A model generated the notes under the pieces. That model was not told the DNA's origin. It searched no databases and was given only the letters and a program-made list of their open reading frames with translations. The translations under genes and the position numbers were made by a program. This document shows positions 26,181 through 35,035 of a DNA stretch of 64,000 nucleotides, one piece after another (position 1 is the stretch's first letter; each line of letters begins with the position of its first letter). Origin of the DNA: Shinella granuli (GTDB taxonomy: Bacteria; Pseudomonadota; Alphaproteobacteria; Rhizobiales; Rhizobiaceae); NCBI RefSeq assembly GCF_004341885.1, contig NZ_SLVX01000001.1, positions 496,001 through 560,000 of the forward strand, written 5' to 3'.

Positions 26181-27377
26181 TCAATCCGATGTGCCGAACC
26201 TTCGCAACAGACCCGCCGTCGCCGAGAACAGGGCGATCAGCGTGCCGTAGGCCAGCGTCGTCGCCGTCAGCCCGAAGATGCCGACCGCGATGCCGGCGAG
26301 CAGGGTGGGCAGGCCGAATGCGAGGTAGCTCAGCGTGAACAGCGAGGCGAAGAGTTCGCCGCGCTCGTCCGGACGCACGGTCGGAACGATCGAGCGCAGC
26401 ACGCCGTAGAAGCAGGTTCCAAAGCCCGTTCCGGCAATCACCAGGGCCGCGAGATAGGCGGGCAGCGATTGCCAGCCGATCGCCGCGAGCGTCAGTGCCG
26501 TGCCGATCGAAAGCGCCGCGGTTCCGTAGAGCGTCACCCGCCGCGAGGAATGCCCGCGCGCGACATAGCAGGCGACGGCGCCGGCGGCGCAGAGCAGCAC
26601 GATCACGCTGGCCTGGGTCACATGATCCTTCGCGCCGAAGACGTGCCGGATGATCGGCGCGCCGAGCGAGAGGTAGAGCCCGCCCGTCGCCCAGCCGGCG
26701 ATGACGGCCGGCGCGCTGCGCCAGAAGGAGCTGGCGGCGGTGGCCGGTATGCCGACTCGCGGCCGGAGCGAGGCCCAGACGCCCTCATGCCGCGGCGCGG
26801 TCTCCGGGATGAGCCAGATCGCAGCGGCAAACAGCGCATAGGCGGCGACCAGCGTGCCGAACACATCCGCTTCCGCCATGTCCGTCACGTCCATCAGGAT
26901 GCCTGCCGCGAGGGCGCCCACGGCAAGCCCGCCCAGCGGAACGACCGCGTTCCAGACCGAGGCGCTGCCCGGCCTGTCCTTCGGCTCGAGATCGACCACC
27001 GCGGCCGACAGGGCGGAGAGCAGCAGGCCTGCCGCGACGCCCTGCAGCGCCCGCGCCACGATCAATCCGGCCACGTCGCCCGCCTGCCAGAACAACAGCA
27101 GGCTCAGCGCCAACAGGGCAAAGCCGGTCGAGATCACCGGTCGCCGGCCGACATGGTCCGACAGCGAGCCCGTGACGAGCAGAGAGGCCAGCAGCGTGAC
27201 GGTGTAAACCGCGAAGATGCCGGTCAGCGTTGCCGCCGAAAAGCCGATCTCCTGCTGCAGCGAGGGATAGAAGGGCGAGGGCGCGCTGGCGCCGGCCATC
27301 ATCACCGCCATGCCGGCAAGCGTGATGCGGAAGCCCGCTAGGTTGCGCATCGCCAGGGAGAGCGTCGTATCGGTCAC
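26181..27377 (-). CDS. MFS transporter
   Basis: A 398-residue major-facilitator protein with about 12 helices. The loop 2-3 motif GSLSDHVGRRPVIS and the later VARALQGVAAGLL are typical of drug or sugar exporters. The GTG at 27377 is chosen because AGGTG stands just upstream; an internal ATG at 27350 is possible. It is divergent from an ArsR gene, with TTCGAA-based repeats between, so ArsR probably represses it. Substrate unknown. Confidence 0.88.
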   Translation of the reverse strand: MTDTTLSLAMRNLAGFRITLAGMAVMMAGASAPSPFYPSLQQEIGFSAATLTGIFAVYTVTLLASLLVTGSLSDHVGRRPVISTGFALLALSLLLFWQAGDVAGLIVARALQGVAAGLLLSALSAAVVDLEPKDRPGSASVWNAVVPLGGLAVGALAAGILMDVTDMAEADVFGTLVAAYALFAAAIWLIPETAPRHEGVWASLRPRVGIPATAASSFWRSAPAVIAGWATGGLYLSLGAPIIRHVFGAKDHVTQASVIVLLCAAGAVACYVARGHSSRRVTLYGTAALSIGTALTLAAIGWQSLPAYLAALVIAGTGFGTCFYGVLRSIVPTVRPDERGELFASLFTLSYLAFGLPTLLAGIAVGIFGLTATTLAYGTLIALFSATAGLLRRFGTSD

Positions 27378-27391
27378 AGGGCACCTGATTG

Positions 27392-27453
27392 TTCGAATAA
27401 TTTCGAACCAATCCCTACTATCATTTTCGTGACGGTTCAACTAAATTCGAACC
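27392..27453. promoter_or_regulatory. ArsR operators between the MFS and ArsR genes
   Basis: TTCGAA-taat-TTCGAA (27392-27407) is a perfect dyad just upstream of the MFS start. A related dyad, GGTTCAA..TTCGAACC (27434-27453), touches the ArsR start codon. Two like sites in one 76-base divergent region suggest one regulator controlling both genes. Confidence 0.6.
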
Positions 27454-27780
27454 ATGGCAACCGAGATCCCAGAACTTTCGCATCCCGACCGCAGCGACCT
27501 GCGGCTGACCGACGTGCTCTTTGCGCTGAGCGATCCCGAACGCCTGGCCATCGTGCGCCAGCTCGCCGGCGGTCCGCTCGAAATGGCCCAATGCCATCTT
27601 TCCGACCCCTCGATGCCGAAATCGACCAAGTCGCATCTGATGAAGGTGCTGCGCGAGGCCGGCATCATCCGGAACGAACCCCTGGGACGCGGCCGCCGCC
27701 TCAGCCTCCGGCGGGACGATCTGGAGGCGCGGTTTCCGGGATTGATCGGTTCGGTGCTCTCCGCCTCCGCCGAGACGTAG
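27454..27780 (+). CDS. ArsR-family winged-helix regulator
   Basis: A 108-residue regulator: RLTDVLFALSDPERLAIVRQL opens the winged helix, KSTKSHLMKVLREAGII is the recognition helix, and GRGRRLSLRRDDLEARFPG the wing. The CxC metal motif of ArsR/SmtB is absent (a single Cys lies in AQCHLSD), so a metal ligand is unlikely. Its start codon adjoins an operator-like dyad, so it probably represses itself and the MFS gene. Confidence 0.9.
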   Translation: MATEIPELSHPDRSDLRLTDVLFALSDPERLAIVRQLAGGPLEMAQCHLSDPSMPKSTKSHLMKVLREAGIIRNEPLGRGRRLSLRRDDLEARFPGLIGSVLSASAET

Positions 27781-27824
27781 CCGGTCCATCGACGGCCGCG
27801 GACGGGGTCTCGAAGGGCCGCATG

Positions 27825-27853
27825 TTGACATTCCGTCTTTGTCGATCTTATCG
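27825..27853 (+). promoter_or_regulatory. Promoter of amiC-amiR
   Basis: TTGACA (27825-27830) and TTATCG (27848-27853) are 17 bases apart. Transcription would begin just before the first leader hairpin at 27862. Confidence 0.5.
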
Positions 27854-27861
27854 TGACGACA

Positions 27862-27963
27862 CGTCAGTCCGCTGACGAGGCGGCAATGTTGCCGCAGGAC
27901 TTCTGAGCGCAATGTCGCCTCCCGTGCCTCGCATCGTTCCGAGGCTGGGAGGTTTTTTGTTTT
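27862..27963 (+). promoter_or_regulatory. ANTAR-type antitermination leader before amiC
   Basis: In order: a hairpin CGTCAG/CTGACG (27862-27877); P1, stem GCGGC/GCCGC with hexaloop AATGTT (27880-27895); P2, stem GAG-GC/GC-CTC with one bulge and hexaloop AATGTC (27905-27921); then the terminator. Both hexaloops have A at 1 and G at 4, the known ANTAR recognition rule. The P2 3' arm overlaps the terminator 5' arm (27918-27921), so the two exclude each other. AmiR, encoded downstream, is the expected partner. Confidence 0.75.
27918..27963 (+). terminator. Attenuator terminator before amiC
   Basis: CCTCCC (27918-27923) pairs with GGGAGG (27947-27952), and GCCTCG pairs with CGAGGC inside; six T then GTTT follow. 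No gene ends here, so it acts as a leader attenuator about 140 bases before amiC. Confidence 0.85.
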
Positions 27964-28101
27964 CTGGCGGGAGAAAGAAAACGGGCGCATCCGGGGTACG
28001 CGGACGGGCGGCACTTCGGCGAGCTGGGGCGAAGAGGCGATCAGACCTCACCAGCGGTGACCGATAAAAAGAGGGGTCAAGTAAAGGGATGAACCGAGAC
28101 A

Positions 28102-29253
28102 ATGGGAGCTCTAAACCGAAACCAACGGACTTCTGCGCCATGGCGTGTCGGGGTTCTGTTCTCCAAGACCGGCTTCATGTCGGTCATAGAGGAAACACAA
28201 CTGCGCGGCACGCTGATCGCCATCGATGAAATCAACGACCGGGGCGGTGTCAACGGACGCCCGATCGAGCCGATCGTCTACGATCCCGGCTCGGAGATCC
28301 GGTCCTACGGACAATATGCCAAGCGCCTGATGGTCGAGGACGGCGTGAGTACGATCTTCGGCTGCTACACCTCGTCGAGCCGCAAGGCGGTTCTGCCGGT
28401 CGTGGAACGGCTGGACGGCCTTCTGTGGTATCCGACGCTCTACGAGGGCTTCGAGTTCTCGCCGAATGTGATCTATACGGGCGCCACGCCGAACCAGAAC
28501 TCCGTGCAGCTTTGCAAGGCGCTGATGAGCCAGTTCGGCAACCGCTTCTTCTTCGTCGGGTCGGATTATGTCTATCCGCGTGAATCCAACCGGGTGATGC
28601 GGGAACTGGTGCGCAACAACGGCGGAACGGTCGTGGGCGAGCGATATCTGCGTCTCGAGGCGGACCGCAGTGAATTCGTGCCGCTCGTTCGCGAGATCAA
28701 GGAGGCGCAGCCGGACGTGATCTTCTCCACCGTCGTCGGCGAATCCACCACCTTCCTCTATCAGGCCTATCACGATCTCGGACTCAACCCGAAGACGGTG
28801 CCCATCGCCAGCCTCACCACGACCGAGGCGGAGATCCGCGCCATGGGATATGATGTCGGGGAGGGGCATTATACGGCCGCGTCCTATTTCCAGGGCGTGG
28901 AGACGGCGCGCAACAACAGCTTCGTCAGCCACTACCAGAAACGCTACGGCGGCGACGAGCCGACCAATATGTGCCTCGAAGCCTCGTATTTTCAGGTCAA
29001 CCTCTTCGCGCGCACGCTCGAAGAGACCAATTCCCTCGACACCAGGCAATTGCGCACCTTCGTCATGGGCGCGGAGTTCGAGGCGCCGCAGGGCAGCGTG
29101 TCGATCAATCCCGTCTGGGGCCATGCGGATGTCTGGACGCGCATCGGGCGGGCCAACCGCCAGGGCCAGTTCGATATCGTCTTCGAGTCGCAGGCGAGCG
29201 TGAAAGCCGATCCCTATCTCATCGGCTACGGCCGTTGTCTGGAGAATTGTTGA
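28102..29253 (+). CDS. amiC: AmiC-type amide sensor
   Basis: A 383-residue cytoplasmic periplasmic-binding-fold protein, close to the 385 of P. aeruginosa AmiC. It has no signal peptide. Typical segments are RVGVLFSKTGFMSVIEETQL, FGCYTSSSRKAVLPVVER, LLWYPTLYEG and TPNQNSVQ. AmiC binds short amides and holds AmiR inactive until an inducing amide arrives. The gene follows an ANTAR leader and is immediately upstream of amiR. A urea-binding UrtA relative is the alternative, but lack of export and the adjacent ANTAR gene favour AmiC. Confidence 0.9.
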   Translation: MGALNRNQRTSAPWRVGVLFSKTGFMSVIEETQLRGTLIAIDEINDRGGVNGRPIEPIVYDPGSEIRSYGQYAKRLMVEDGVSTIFGCYTSSSRKAVLPVVERLDGLLWYPTLYEGFEFSPNVIYTGATPNQNSVQLCKALMSQFGNRFFFVGSDYVYPRESNRVMRELVRNNGGTVVGERYLRLEADRSEFVPLVREIKEAQPDVIFSTVVGESTTFLYQAYHDLGLNPKTVPIASLTTTEAEIRAMGYDVGEGHYTAASYFQGVETARNNSFVSHYQKRYGGDEPTNMCLEASYFQVNLFARTLEETNSLDTRQLRTFVMGAEFEAPQGSVSINPVWGHADVWTRIGRANRQGQFDIVFESQASVKADPYLIGYGRCLENC

Positions 29254-29958
29254 ATGCAGCGTACAGGAACGCGCTATCCCGCGCGGGAGGAGCAGGTGCC
29301 GGACATGTCGAGGGCGGACTATGGACACGACCGCTGGATCGGTGGGCAAAGACCGGAAAATCGCGTTGCCGTGGAGGAGCGCCCGCGGCAGGCCGGCCTG
29401 CCGGCCGAGTTCACGGTCGCCGTCATCGTCGAGCGGGACGACAACGGCGAGTTCCTGATCCGGGAATTGCAGCGCCAGCGCGTCGCCGTGCGGCACATCT
29501 GGCCGAAGCCGGCGCAGATCCCCCTGCAATATGATGCGATCTTCTGCCTCCTGTCGGACGATCTTCCCCAGCGCATCCCCTGGGTGCCGGGCGAGCCGTC
29601 CTCGGCGCTCATCCTCGTGGATGACGGCAAGGCGCCGCTCAACCTCAAGCTCGTCCACAACTGCGCGGCGCATGGCATGCTGCATTATCCGGCCACCGCC
29701 CGGATGATCCAGTCGGTGCTGATGATGGCGCGCGAGCATTTCCAATATGAGCGGCGCCTTCGCGGGCGGATCGACAAGCTCGACGAGAACCTGCGCACCA
29801 TGCGCCTCGTCGAGCGGGCGAAGGCGCTGCTCATCCGCTTGAAAAACCTGAGCGAAGAGGAGGCCTACAACTTCCTGCGCAAGCAGGCGATGGAGAAGCG
29901 CGTGACGATCGGCGCCGTCGCTGCGGCGGTGATTGACTCGCACGAACTTCTCAGTTAG
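29254..29958 (+). CDS. amiR: AmiR-type ANTAR antiterminator
   Basis: A 234-residue RNA-binding regulator. The middle is a pseudo-receiver domain (EFTVAVIVERDDNGEFL ... DAIFCLLSDD), then a coiled coil (FQYERRLRGRIDKLDENLRTM), then the ANTAR domain (VERAKALLIRLKNLSEEEAY, FLRKQAMEKRVTI). ATG 29254 follows the amiC stop directly; ATG 29305, also with a fair ribosome site, would give 217 residues, nearer the 196 of Pseudomonas AmiR. It should bind the paired hexaloop hairpins at 27880-27921 and the leaders after this gene. Confidence 0.9.
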   Translation: MQRTGTRYPAREEQVPDMSRADYGHDRWIGGQRPENRVAVEERPRQAGLPAEFTVAVIVERDDNGEFLIRELQRQRVAVRHIWPKPAQIPLQYDAIFCLLSDDLPQRIPWVPGEPSSALILVDDGKAPLNLKLVHNCAAHGMLHYPATARMIQSVLMMAREHFQYERRLRGRIDKLDENLRTMRLVERAKALLIRLKNLSEEEAYNFLRKQAMEKRVTIGAVAAAVIDSHELLS

Positions 29959-29974
29959 CGTTTCAAAATTGTCC

Positions 29975-30053
29975 GCGGCAAAGACGCTGCGCACATAAAG
30001 GGTGACGAAACCCCGCGGGTCCGCCGAAAGCGGAACGTGGGGTTTTTTGTTTT
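29975..30053 (+). promoter_or_regulatory. Second leader: ANTAR-like hairpin and terminator
   Basis: P1 has stem GCGGC/GCTGC and hexaloop AAAGAC (29975-29990), with A at 1 and G at 4. A second hairpin GGGT-GACGAA-ACCC (30000-30013) has G at 4 but not A at 1; its 3' arm is the 5' arm of a terminator (ACCCC 30010-30014 with GGGGT 30039-30043, inner TCCGC/GCGGA, then T6GT5). It begins 16 bases after amiR. Confidence 0.6.
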
Positions 30054-30133
30054 TCTGCATGGCCTGACGCACAGCCGGTGAACGCACGCAACAGCGTTGC
30101 ATCCGGTCCGTGCCCAGACGAAGCGCATTCCCC

Positions 30134-30224
30134 GCGGCGAGGACGCCGCAAACAAATCCAGAGGCGAAGAGGCCCCGAAACGATCTGCCGGAACCGGCGG
30201 AGCGCTTCGGGGCCTTTGTTTTTT
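30134..30224 (+). promoter_or_regulatory. Third leader: paired hairpins and terminator before the amide operon
   Basis: GCGGC/GCCGC encloses GAGGAC (30134-30149); GGC/GCC encloses GAAGAG (30163-30174). Both six-base loops have G at 4 but G rather than A at 1. The second hairpin overlaps the terminator AGGCCCCGAA (30170-30179) / TTCGGGGCCT (30206-30215), which is followed by a T-rich run ending 14 bases before the next start codon. It repeats the architecture of the other two leaders. Confidence 0.55.
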
Positions 30225-30238
30225 GATGGAGACAGAGG

Positions 30239-31486
30239 GTGAACAAGAACAGGCGCGAATTTCTGAAAGTTGGAGCTGCAGCAGGCGCGGTGTCGCTGGT
30301 CGGCTTTCCCCATATCTGGTCGAAGAATTCCTCGCTGGCCTTCGCACAGGACGGCGAGATCAAGGTGGGCGTGCTCTTCTCGCTGACCGGCACGACGGCG
30401 ATCATCGAGGAGTCGCTGAACAAGGCGACGCTGATGGCGATCGAGGAGATCAACGCCAATGGCGGCATCAACGGGCTGAAGATCACGCCGGTCGTGGAGG
30501 ACCCGGCATCGGACCCGGCGACCTTCGCCGAGAAGGCCCGCAAGCTGGTGCTCTCCGACCGCTGCGTCTCCGTCTTCGGCTCCTATACCTCGGCGAGCCG
30601 CAAGGCGGTGCTGCCGGTCTTCGAGAAGCAGGAGAACCTCTTCTGGTATCCGACGCTCTACGAGGGCCGCGAATGCTCCAAGAACGTCATCTATACCGGC
30701 GCCGTGCCGAACCAGCAGCAGGACGATTTCATCCCCTGGCTCGTCGAGAAGTTCGGCAAGCGCTGGTACCTGATCGGCTCGAACTACATCTATCCGAAGG
30801 AAGAGAACAACTACTGCAAGAAGCTGCTCGAAGGGCTCGGCGCGGAGGTCATCGCCGAGGAATACGTGCCGCTCGGCCATTCGGAATTCTCCTCCGTCAT
30901 CAACAAGTTCCGCTCGGAAAAGCCGAACGTCATCTTCTCGACGGTGGTCGGCGATTCCGTCGTGGCGCTGCACCGGCAGTACCGTGCGGCCGGCCTCGAC
31001 CCGGCGACCATGCCGATGGCGAGCCTCACCACCTCGGAGAACGAGGTCGCGGCGATGGGCGGTGACGCCGCCGCCGGCCACTTCACCTCCGCGCCCTATT
31101 TCATGGTTTTCGATTCCCCGGAGAACCAGCGTTTCGTCGAGGCCTATCGCTCCCGCTGGGGCGGCGACAAGGTCACGCATTTCGTGTCGGAATCCTCCTA
31201 CTTCCAGATCCACCTCTTCAAGCAGGCGGTCGCCAAGCTTGCGGCGAGCGACATCAGCCCGCTCGCCATCCGCGAGGCGGTGAAGAGCGAGGAATACAAG
31301 GCGCCGCAGGGCCTCGTGAAGGTGGAGCCGGAGAACCTGCATTGCTGGCTGCGCCCGAAGATCGGGCAATGCAAGGCGGACGGGCAGTTCGAGATCCTGA
31401 CACAGTCCGCCGACTGGCTGGAGCCCAACCCGTACAGCGCCTATCCCAACCAGAAGTGCACCGCCGAAGGCCTCAAGGAGGTCTGA
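30239..31486 (+). CDS. Tat-exported amide/urea-type ABC binding protein
   Basis: A 415-residue binding protein of the UrtA/AmiC family, exported by the twin-arginine route: NRREFLKVGAAAGAVSLVG near the N-terminus is a Tat signal. The mature part shows IKVGVLFSLTGTTAIIEE, FGSYTSASRKAVLPVFEK and LFWYPTLYEGRE, like AmiC. The GTG start at 30239 has GGAGA upstream. It is a periplasmic paralogue of the cytoplasmic AmiC encoded nearby, which suggests both bind the same class of ligand, short amides or urea. It heads a ten-gene operon. Confidence 0.9.
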   Translation: MNKNRREFLKVGAAAGAVSLVGFPHIWSKNSSLAFAQDGEIKVGVLFSLTGTTAIIEESLNKATLMAIEEINANGGINGLKITPVVEDPASDPATFAEKARKLVLSDRCVSVFGSYTSASRKAVLPVFEKQENLFWYPTLYEGRECSKNVIYTGAVPNQQQDDFIPWLVEKFGKRWYLIGSNYIYPKEENNYCKKLLEGLGAEVIAEEYVPLGHSEFSSVINKFRSEKPNVIFSTVVGDSVVALHRQYRAAGLDPATMPMASLTTSENEVAAMGGDAAAGHFTSAPYFMVFDSPENQRFVEAYRSRWGGDKVTHFVSESSYFQIHLFKQAVAKLAASDISPLAIREAVKSEEYKAPQGLVKVEPENLHCWLRPKIGQCKADGQFEILTQSADWLEPNPYSAYPNQKCTAEGLKEV

Positions 31487-31550
31487 TCCCCCAAGCAGCC
31501 GGCGGCCGTCTGTCGGTCGGCCGCCGGCCCAACCTGCGGAGAAGGTGCAT

Positions 31551-32420
31551 ATGGACTTCGTCGTTTCGCAAATCCTGACGGGCCTCAGCCTGTCGTCGAT
31601 CCTGCTTCTCGTGGCCCTCGGGCTTGCGATCATCTACGGGGTGACCGGCGTCATCAACCTTGCCCACGGCGAGTTCGTGATGCTCGGCGCCTATTGCGCC
31701 TGGCTGCTGCAGGTCCAGTTCGGCTGGAGCCTGCTGGCGAGCCTTGCCGTGATCTTCCTCCTGATCGCCGCGCTCGGCTGGCTGATCGAGGTCGCCGTCA
31801 TCCGCCATCTCTACGACCGGCCGCTGGACACGATCCTTGCCACCTGGGGTCTTGGCGTGATGACCCAGCAGATCGTGCGTCTGACGGCCGGCGGCGAGTT
31901 GCGCTACGTCCAGATGCCGCCGTCGCTGTCCGGCAGCGTCGACATCCTCGGCGCGACCGATTCGGCCTACCGGCTCTTCGTGCTCGCCGTGGCGCTCGGC
32001 CTCTTCCTCGCGACCTGGTGCATTTACCGCTACACGTCCTTCGGTCTGAAGCTCCGGGCCATCACCCAGAACCGCGCCATCGCGTCGAGCTTCGGCATCA
32101 ATTCCGCCAGAGCCTACCGGCTGACCTTTGCCTATGGGGCGGGCATCGCCGGGCTCGCCGGCGCGCTGATCTCGCCCTTGAAGAGCGTCTCGCCCGAGAT
32201 GGGCACGACCTATGTCGTCGATGCCTTCATGGTGGTCGTGCTCGGCGGCGTGCAGAGCCTCGTCGGCACGCTCGCGAGTTCCGCCGTGCTCGGCGAGACC
32301 TCCGGGCTCCTTGCCTATTACAGCAACGACACGATCGCCAAGGCGCTCGTCCTCGTCGCCATCGTCATCATCATCCGGTTCCGGCCGCAGGGCTTGTTCG
32401 CCCCGCGTGTGCGCGCCTGA
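31551..32420 (+). CDS. ABC permease, UrtB/LivH type
   Basis: A 289-residue membrane protein of the branched-chain-amino-acid/urea importer class. Marks are YGVTGVINLAHGEFVMLGAY, RYTSFGLKLRAITQNRAIAS and FMVVVLGGVQSLVGTLASS. ATG 31551 follows GGAGAAGG. It is the first permease of the amide operon, 64 bases after the binding-protein gene. Confidence 0.92.
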   Translation: MDFVVSQILTGLSLSSILLLVALGLAIIYGVTGVINLAHGEFVMLGAYCAWLLQVQFGWSLLASLAVIFLLIAALGWLIEVAVIRHLYDRPLDTILATWGLGVMTQQIVRLTAGGELRYVQMPPSLSGSVDILGATDSAYRLFVLAVALGLFLATWCIYRYTSFGLKLRAITQNRAIASSFGINSARAYRLTFAYGAGIAGLAGALISPLKSVSPEMGTTYVVDAFMVVVLGGVQSLVGTLASSAVLGETSGLLAYYSNDTIAKALVLVAIVIIIRFRPQGLFAPRVRA

Positions 32421-32447
32421 CCGCCTGCGTCAACGAGAGGTTCCGTC

Positions 32448-33575
32448 TTGTCTGGAAAAGTCTCCCGCCAAATCCTCCTCTACGGCGTCGTCTGTCTGGC
32501 GATCCTCATCGTGCCCGTGCTGGTCGACGACGCCTTCCTGCTCAACAAATATGCCCGCTACCTGATCTTCGGCATGCTGGCGATCGCGCTCAGCCTGTCC
32601 TGGGGCTATGCCGGCATCCTCAATCTCGGCCAGGCGACGACCTTCGGCCTCGGCTCCTACTGCATGGCCATGTTCCTGAAGCTGAAGACGGTGCCGATCC
32701 ACACCGGCAGCGACGGCCTTCCCGACTTCATGGTCTGGAACAACGTCACCGAACTGCCGTGGATCTGGGTGCCGTTCCATTCCATGCCCGTTGCGCTCCT
32801 TGCCGGCATCCTGGTCCCGGCGCTCTTCGCGGCGCTGCTCGGCTGGTTCATGTTCGGCGGGCGCATTGCCGGCGTCTATGCAGCGATCATCACGCTTGCC
32901 GCCATGGTGGTGGTCAATCTCATCATCATCGACCAGCAGAGCTATACCGGCGGCTTCAACGGCATCACCGACCTCGCGCGGTTCGAGATTTTCGGCCTGA
33001 CCTTCGATGCCTATTCGGCCTCGACCTACTATCTCGTCGCGATCTGCCTCACGGTCACGCTGTTCCTCGCGCTCGCCGTCTCGCGCAGCAAGACCGGCCT
33101 CATCCTCCAGGCGGTGCGTGACCAGGAGGAGCGGGTGCGCTTCTTCGGCTATGACGTGGCGCTCTACAAGACCTTCGTCTTCGCGCTTTCGGCCGCCATC
33201 GCCGGCCTTGCGGGCATGCTCTACACGATCATCATGGAATTCGCCTCGCCGACCTTCCTCGGCGTGCCGCTCAGCCTTTCCATCGTGATCTGGGTCGCCG
33301 TCGGCGGCCGGCAGAGCCTTCTCGGCGCCATGCTGGGCGCGGTGCTCGTCACCGGCGTGCAGGGGGCACTGTCGGAAACCGAGGCCTTCCTCGAAACCTG
33401 GACCCTCGTCATGGGCGGCCTCTTCGTCCTCATCGTGCTGTTCATGCCGAAGGGGCTGGCGGGCGCCTTCGAAGCCCTCGTGCGCCGCTTCCCTAAGGCA
33501 GCGCGCGAGGGCGGCGCCCGCCATGCCGCCGAACAATCCCCCAAATCCCAACCCCATCTCGGAGGTGCGCTATGA
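32448..33575 (+). CDS. ABC permease, UrtC/LivM type
   Basis: A 375-residue membrane protein, the LivM-like partner. SLSWGYAGILNLGQATTFGLG, AVRDQEERVRFFGYDVALYK and VAVGGRQSLLGAMLGA are typical. It starts with TTG at 32448, with GAGAGG upstream, and its end overlaps the next gene by four bases (ATGA). Confidence 0.91.
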   Translation: MSGKVSRQILLYGVVCLAILIVPVLVDDAFLLNKYARYLIFGMLAIALSLSWGYAGILNLGQATTFGLGSYCMAMFLKLKTVPIHTGSDGLPDFMVWNNVTELPWIWVPFHSMPVALLAGILVPALFAALLGWFMFGGRIAGVYAAIITLAAMVVVNLIIIDQQSYTGGFNGITDLARFEIFGLTFDAYSASTYYLVAICLTVTLFLALAVSRSKTGLILQAVRDQEERVRFFGYDVALYKTFVFALSAAIAGLAGMLYTIIMEFASPTFLGVPLSLSIVIWVAVGGRQSLLGAMLGAVLVTGVQGALSETEAFLETWTLVMGGLFVLIVLFMPKGLAGAFEALVRRFPKAAREGGARHAAEQSPKSQPHLGGAL

Positions 33576-34336
33576 CGGCCGCCCGCGAACAGCTCCTTGC
33601 GCTTAAACAGGTGACCGTGGCCTTTTCCGGTTTCATCGCGGTCGACCGGCTCGACTTCGAGGTTGCATCGGGCGAACTGCGCTGCCTGATCGGGCCGAAC
33701 GGCGCGGGCAAGTCCACGACGCTCGACCTCATCTGCGGCAAGTCCCGCATCACGGCCGGCGAGATCGCCTTCCGGGGCGCGCCGATCCATGCCTTCCGGG
33801 AGTTCCGGATCGCGCGCACCGGCATCGGCCGCAAGTTCCAGGTGCCGAGCGTCTTTCGCGAACTGACCGTCCGGGAAAACCTGGAGATCGGCTGCTCGCG
33901 CGATCCGGGCGTCTGGCGCAACCTGTTCCGCTTCACCGGCGGGGTGGATACCGAGCGGCTGGAACGCCTCGCCGTCCTCGTCGGGCTGGAGGATCATCTC
34001 GAAACCCAGGCGGCGCAACTCTCGCACGGCCAGACGCAGTGGCTGGAGATCGCCCTCATCCTCGCCCAGGACCCGGCGCTCATCCTGATGGACGAGCCGA
34101 CGGCCGGCATGACGGCGCATGAGACCAACATGACCGCCGAGCTCTTCAACCGGCTGCGCGGCAAGCACACGCTGATTGTCGTCGAGCACGACATGGGCTT
34201 CGTGCGCGACATCGCCGAGACGATCTCGGTCATGCATCAGGGCAAGCTGCTGGCGCAGGGCACCGCCGACGAGGTTTCGCAGGATGCGAAGGTCCGCGAG
34301 GCCTATCTCGGTTCGGGAGGCATCGGCCATGCTTGA
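33572..34336 (+). CDS. ABC ATPase, UrtD/LivG type
   Basis: A 254-residue ATPase. Walker A GPNGAGKST is at about residues 43-51, the signature is LSHGQTQWLEIALIL (LSHGQ is the urea-transporter-type variant of LSGGQ), and Walker B LILMDEPTAGM. Start and stop codons overlap both neighbours, so it is co-translated with them. Confidence 0.93.
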   Translation: MTAAREQLLALKQVTVAFSGFIAVDRLDFEVASGELRCLIGPNGAGKSTTLDLICGKSRITAGEIAFRGAPIHAFREFRIARTGIGRKFQVPSVFRELTVRENLEIGCSRDPGVWRNLFRFTGGVDTERLERLAVLVGLEDHLETQAAQLSHGQTQWLEIALILAQDPALILMDEPTAGMTAHETNMTAELFNRLRGKHTLIVVEHDMGFVRDIAETISVMHQGKLLAQGTADEVSQDAKVREAYLGSGGIGHA

Positions 34337-35024
34337 GCTTTCCGATGTCGACGGCTTCTACGGCCGCAGCCGCGCGCTCCAGTCCGTCTCGCTCTCGGTG
34401 CGGGAGGGAGAATTCCTGACGGTGCTCGGGCGCAACGGCGTCGGCAAGACGACGCTGCTGCGCACCATCCTCGGCCTCATGTCGCGCTGCGCCGGCTCGA
34501 TCCGGCTCGACGGGGCGGAGATCAATCATCTCCCCACGCACATGAGGGCCCGCGCCGGGCTCGGCTACGTGCCGCAGGGGCGGGGCATCCTGCCGAGCTT
34601 CACCGTGCGCGAGAACCTTCTCATCGGCACCTTCGCGGCGGAAAAGCCCGCCCGCACGATCCCCGACCACATCTTCGATCTCTTCCCGATCCTCAAGGAG
34701 TTCCTCGGCCGGCGCGGAGGCAATCTCTCGGGCGGCCAGCAGCAGCAGCTCGCCATCGCGCGGGCGCTCCTGTCGGAGCCGAAGATCCTGCTGCTCGACG
34801 AGCCGACGGAGGGCATCCAGCCCAACATCGTCGAGCAGATCGAGGACGTGCTGATCGATCTCAACCGCAAGCACGGCCTCGCCGTGATCCTCGTCGAACA
34901 GAACATCAAATTCGCGCGGCGGGCCTCGCACCGCTTCGCGATCCTCAATCGCGGAAGCGTGGCCCTGTCCGACGACATCGGCGCGCTCAGCGATGAGCTC
35001 ATCCAGAGCCACCTCGTCGTCTAA
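34329..35024 (+). CDS. ABC ATPase, UrtE/LivF type
   Basis: A 231-residue ATPase with Walker [10 protein letters not shown], signature [15 protein letters not shown] and Walker [20 protein letters not shown]. The ATG at 34329 overlaps the previous stop by eight bases; a longer frame running from 34176 is discarded. Together with the three preceding genes it completes an importer for amides or urea. Confidence 0.93.
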   Translation: MLELSDVDGFYGRSRALQSVSLSVREGEFLTVLGRNGVGKTTLLRTILGLMSRCAGSIRLDGAEINHLPTHMRARAGLGYVPQGRGILPSFTVRENLLIGTFAAEKPARTIPDHIFDLFPILKEFLGRRGGNLSGGQQQQLAIARALLSEPKILLLDEPTEGIQPNIVEQIEDVLIDLNRKHGLAVILVEQNIKFARRASHRFAILNRGSVALSDDIGALSDELIQSHLVV

Positions 35025-35035
35025 GGAGACTTGAA

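Noticed and set aside
30239-35024. Calling the importer urtABCDE for urea
   Set aside because: No urease genes are nearby and the operon carries AmiE with AmiC/AmiR; the similarity is noted without assigning urt symbols.
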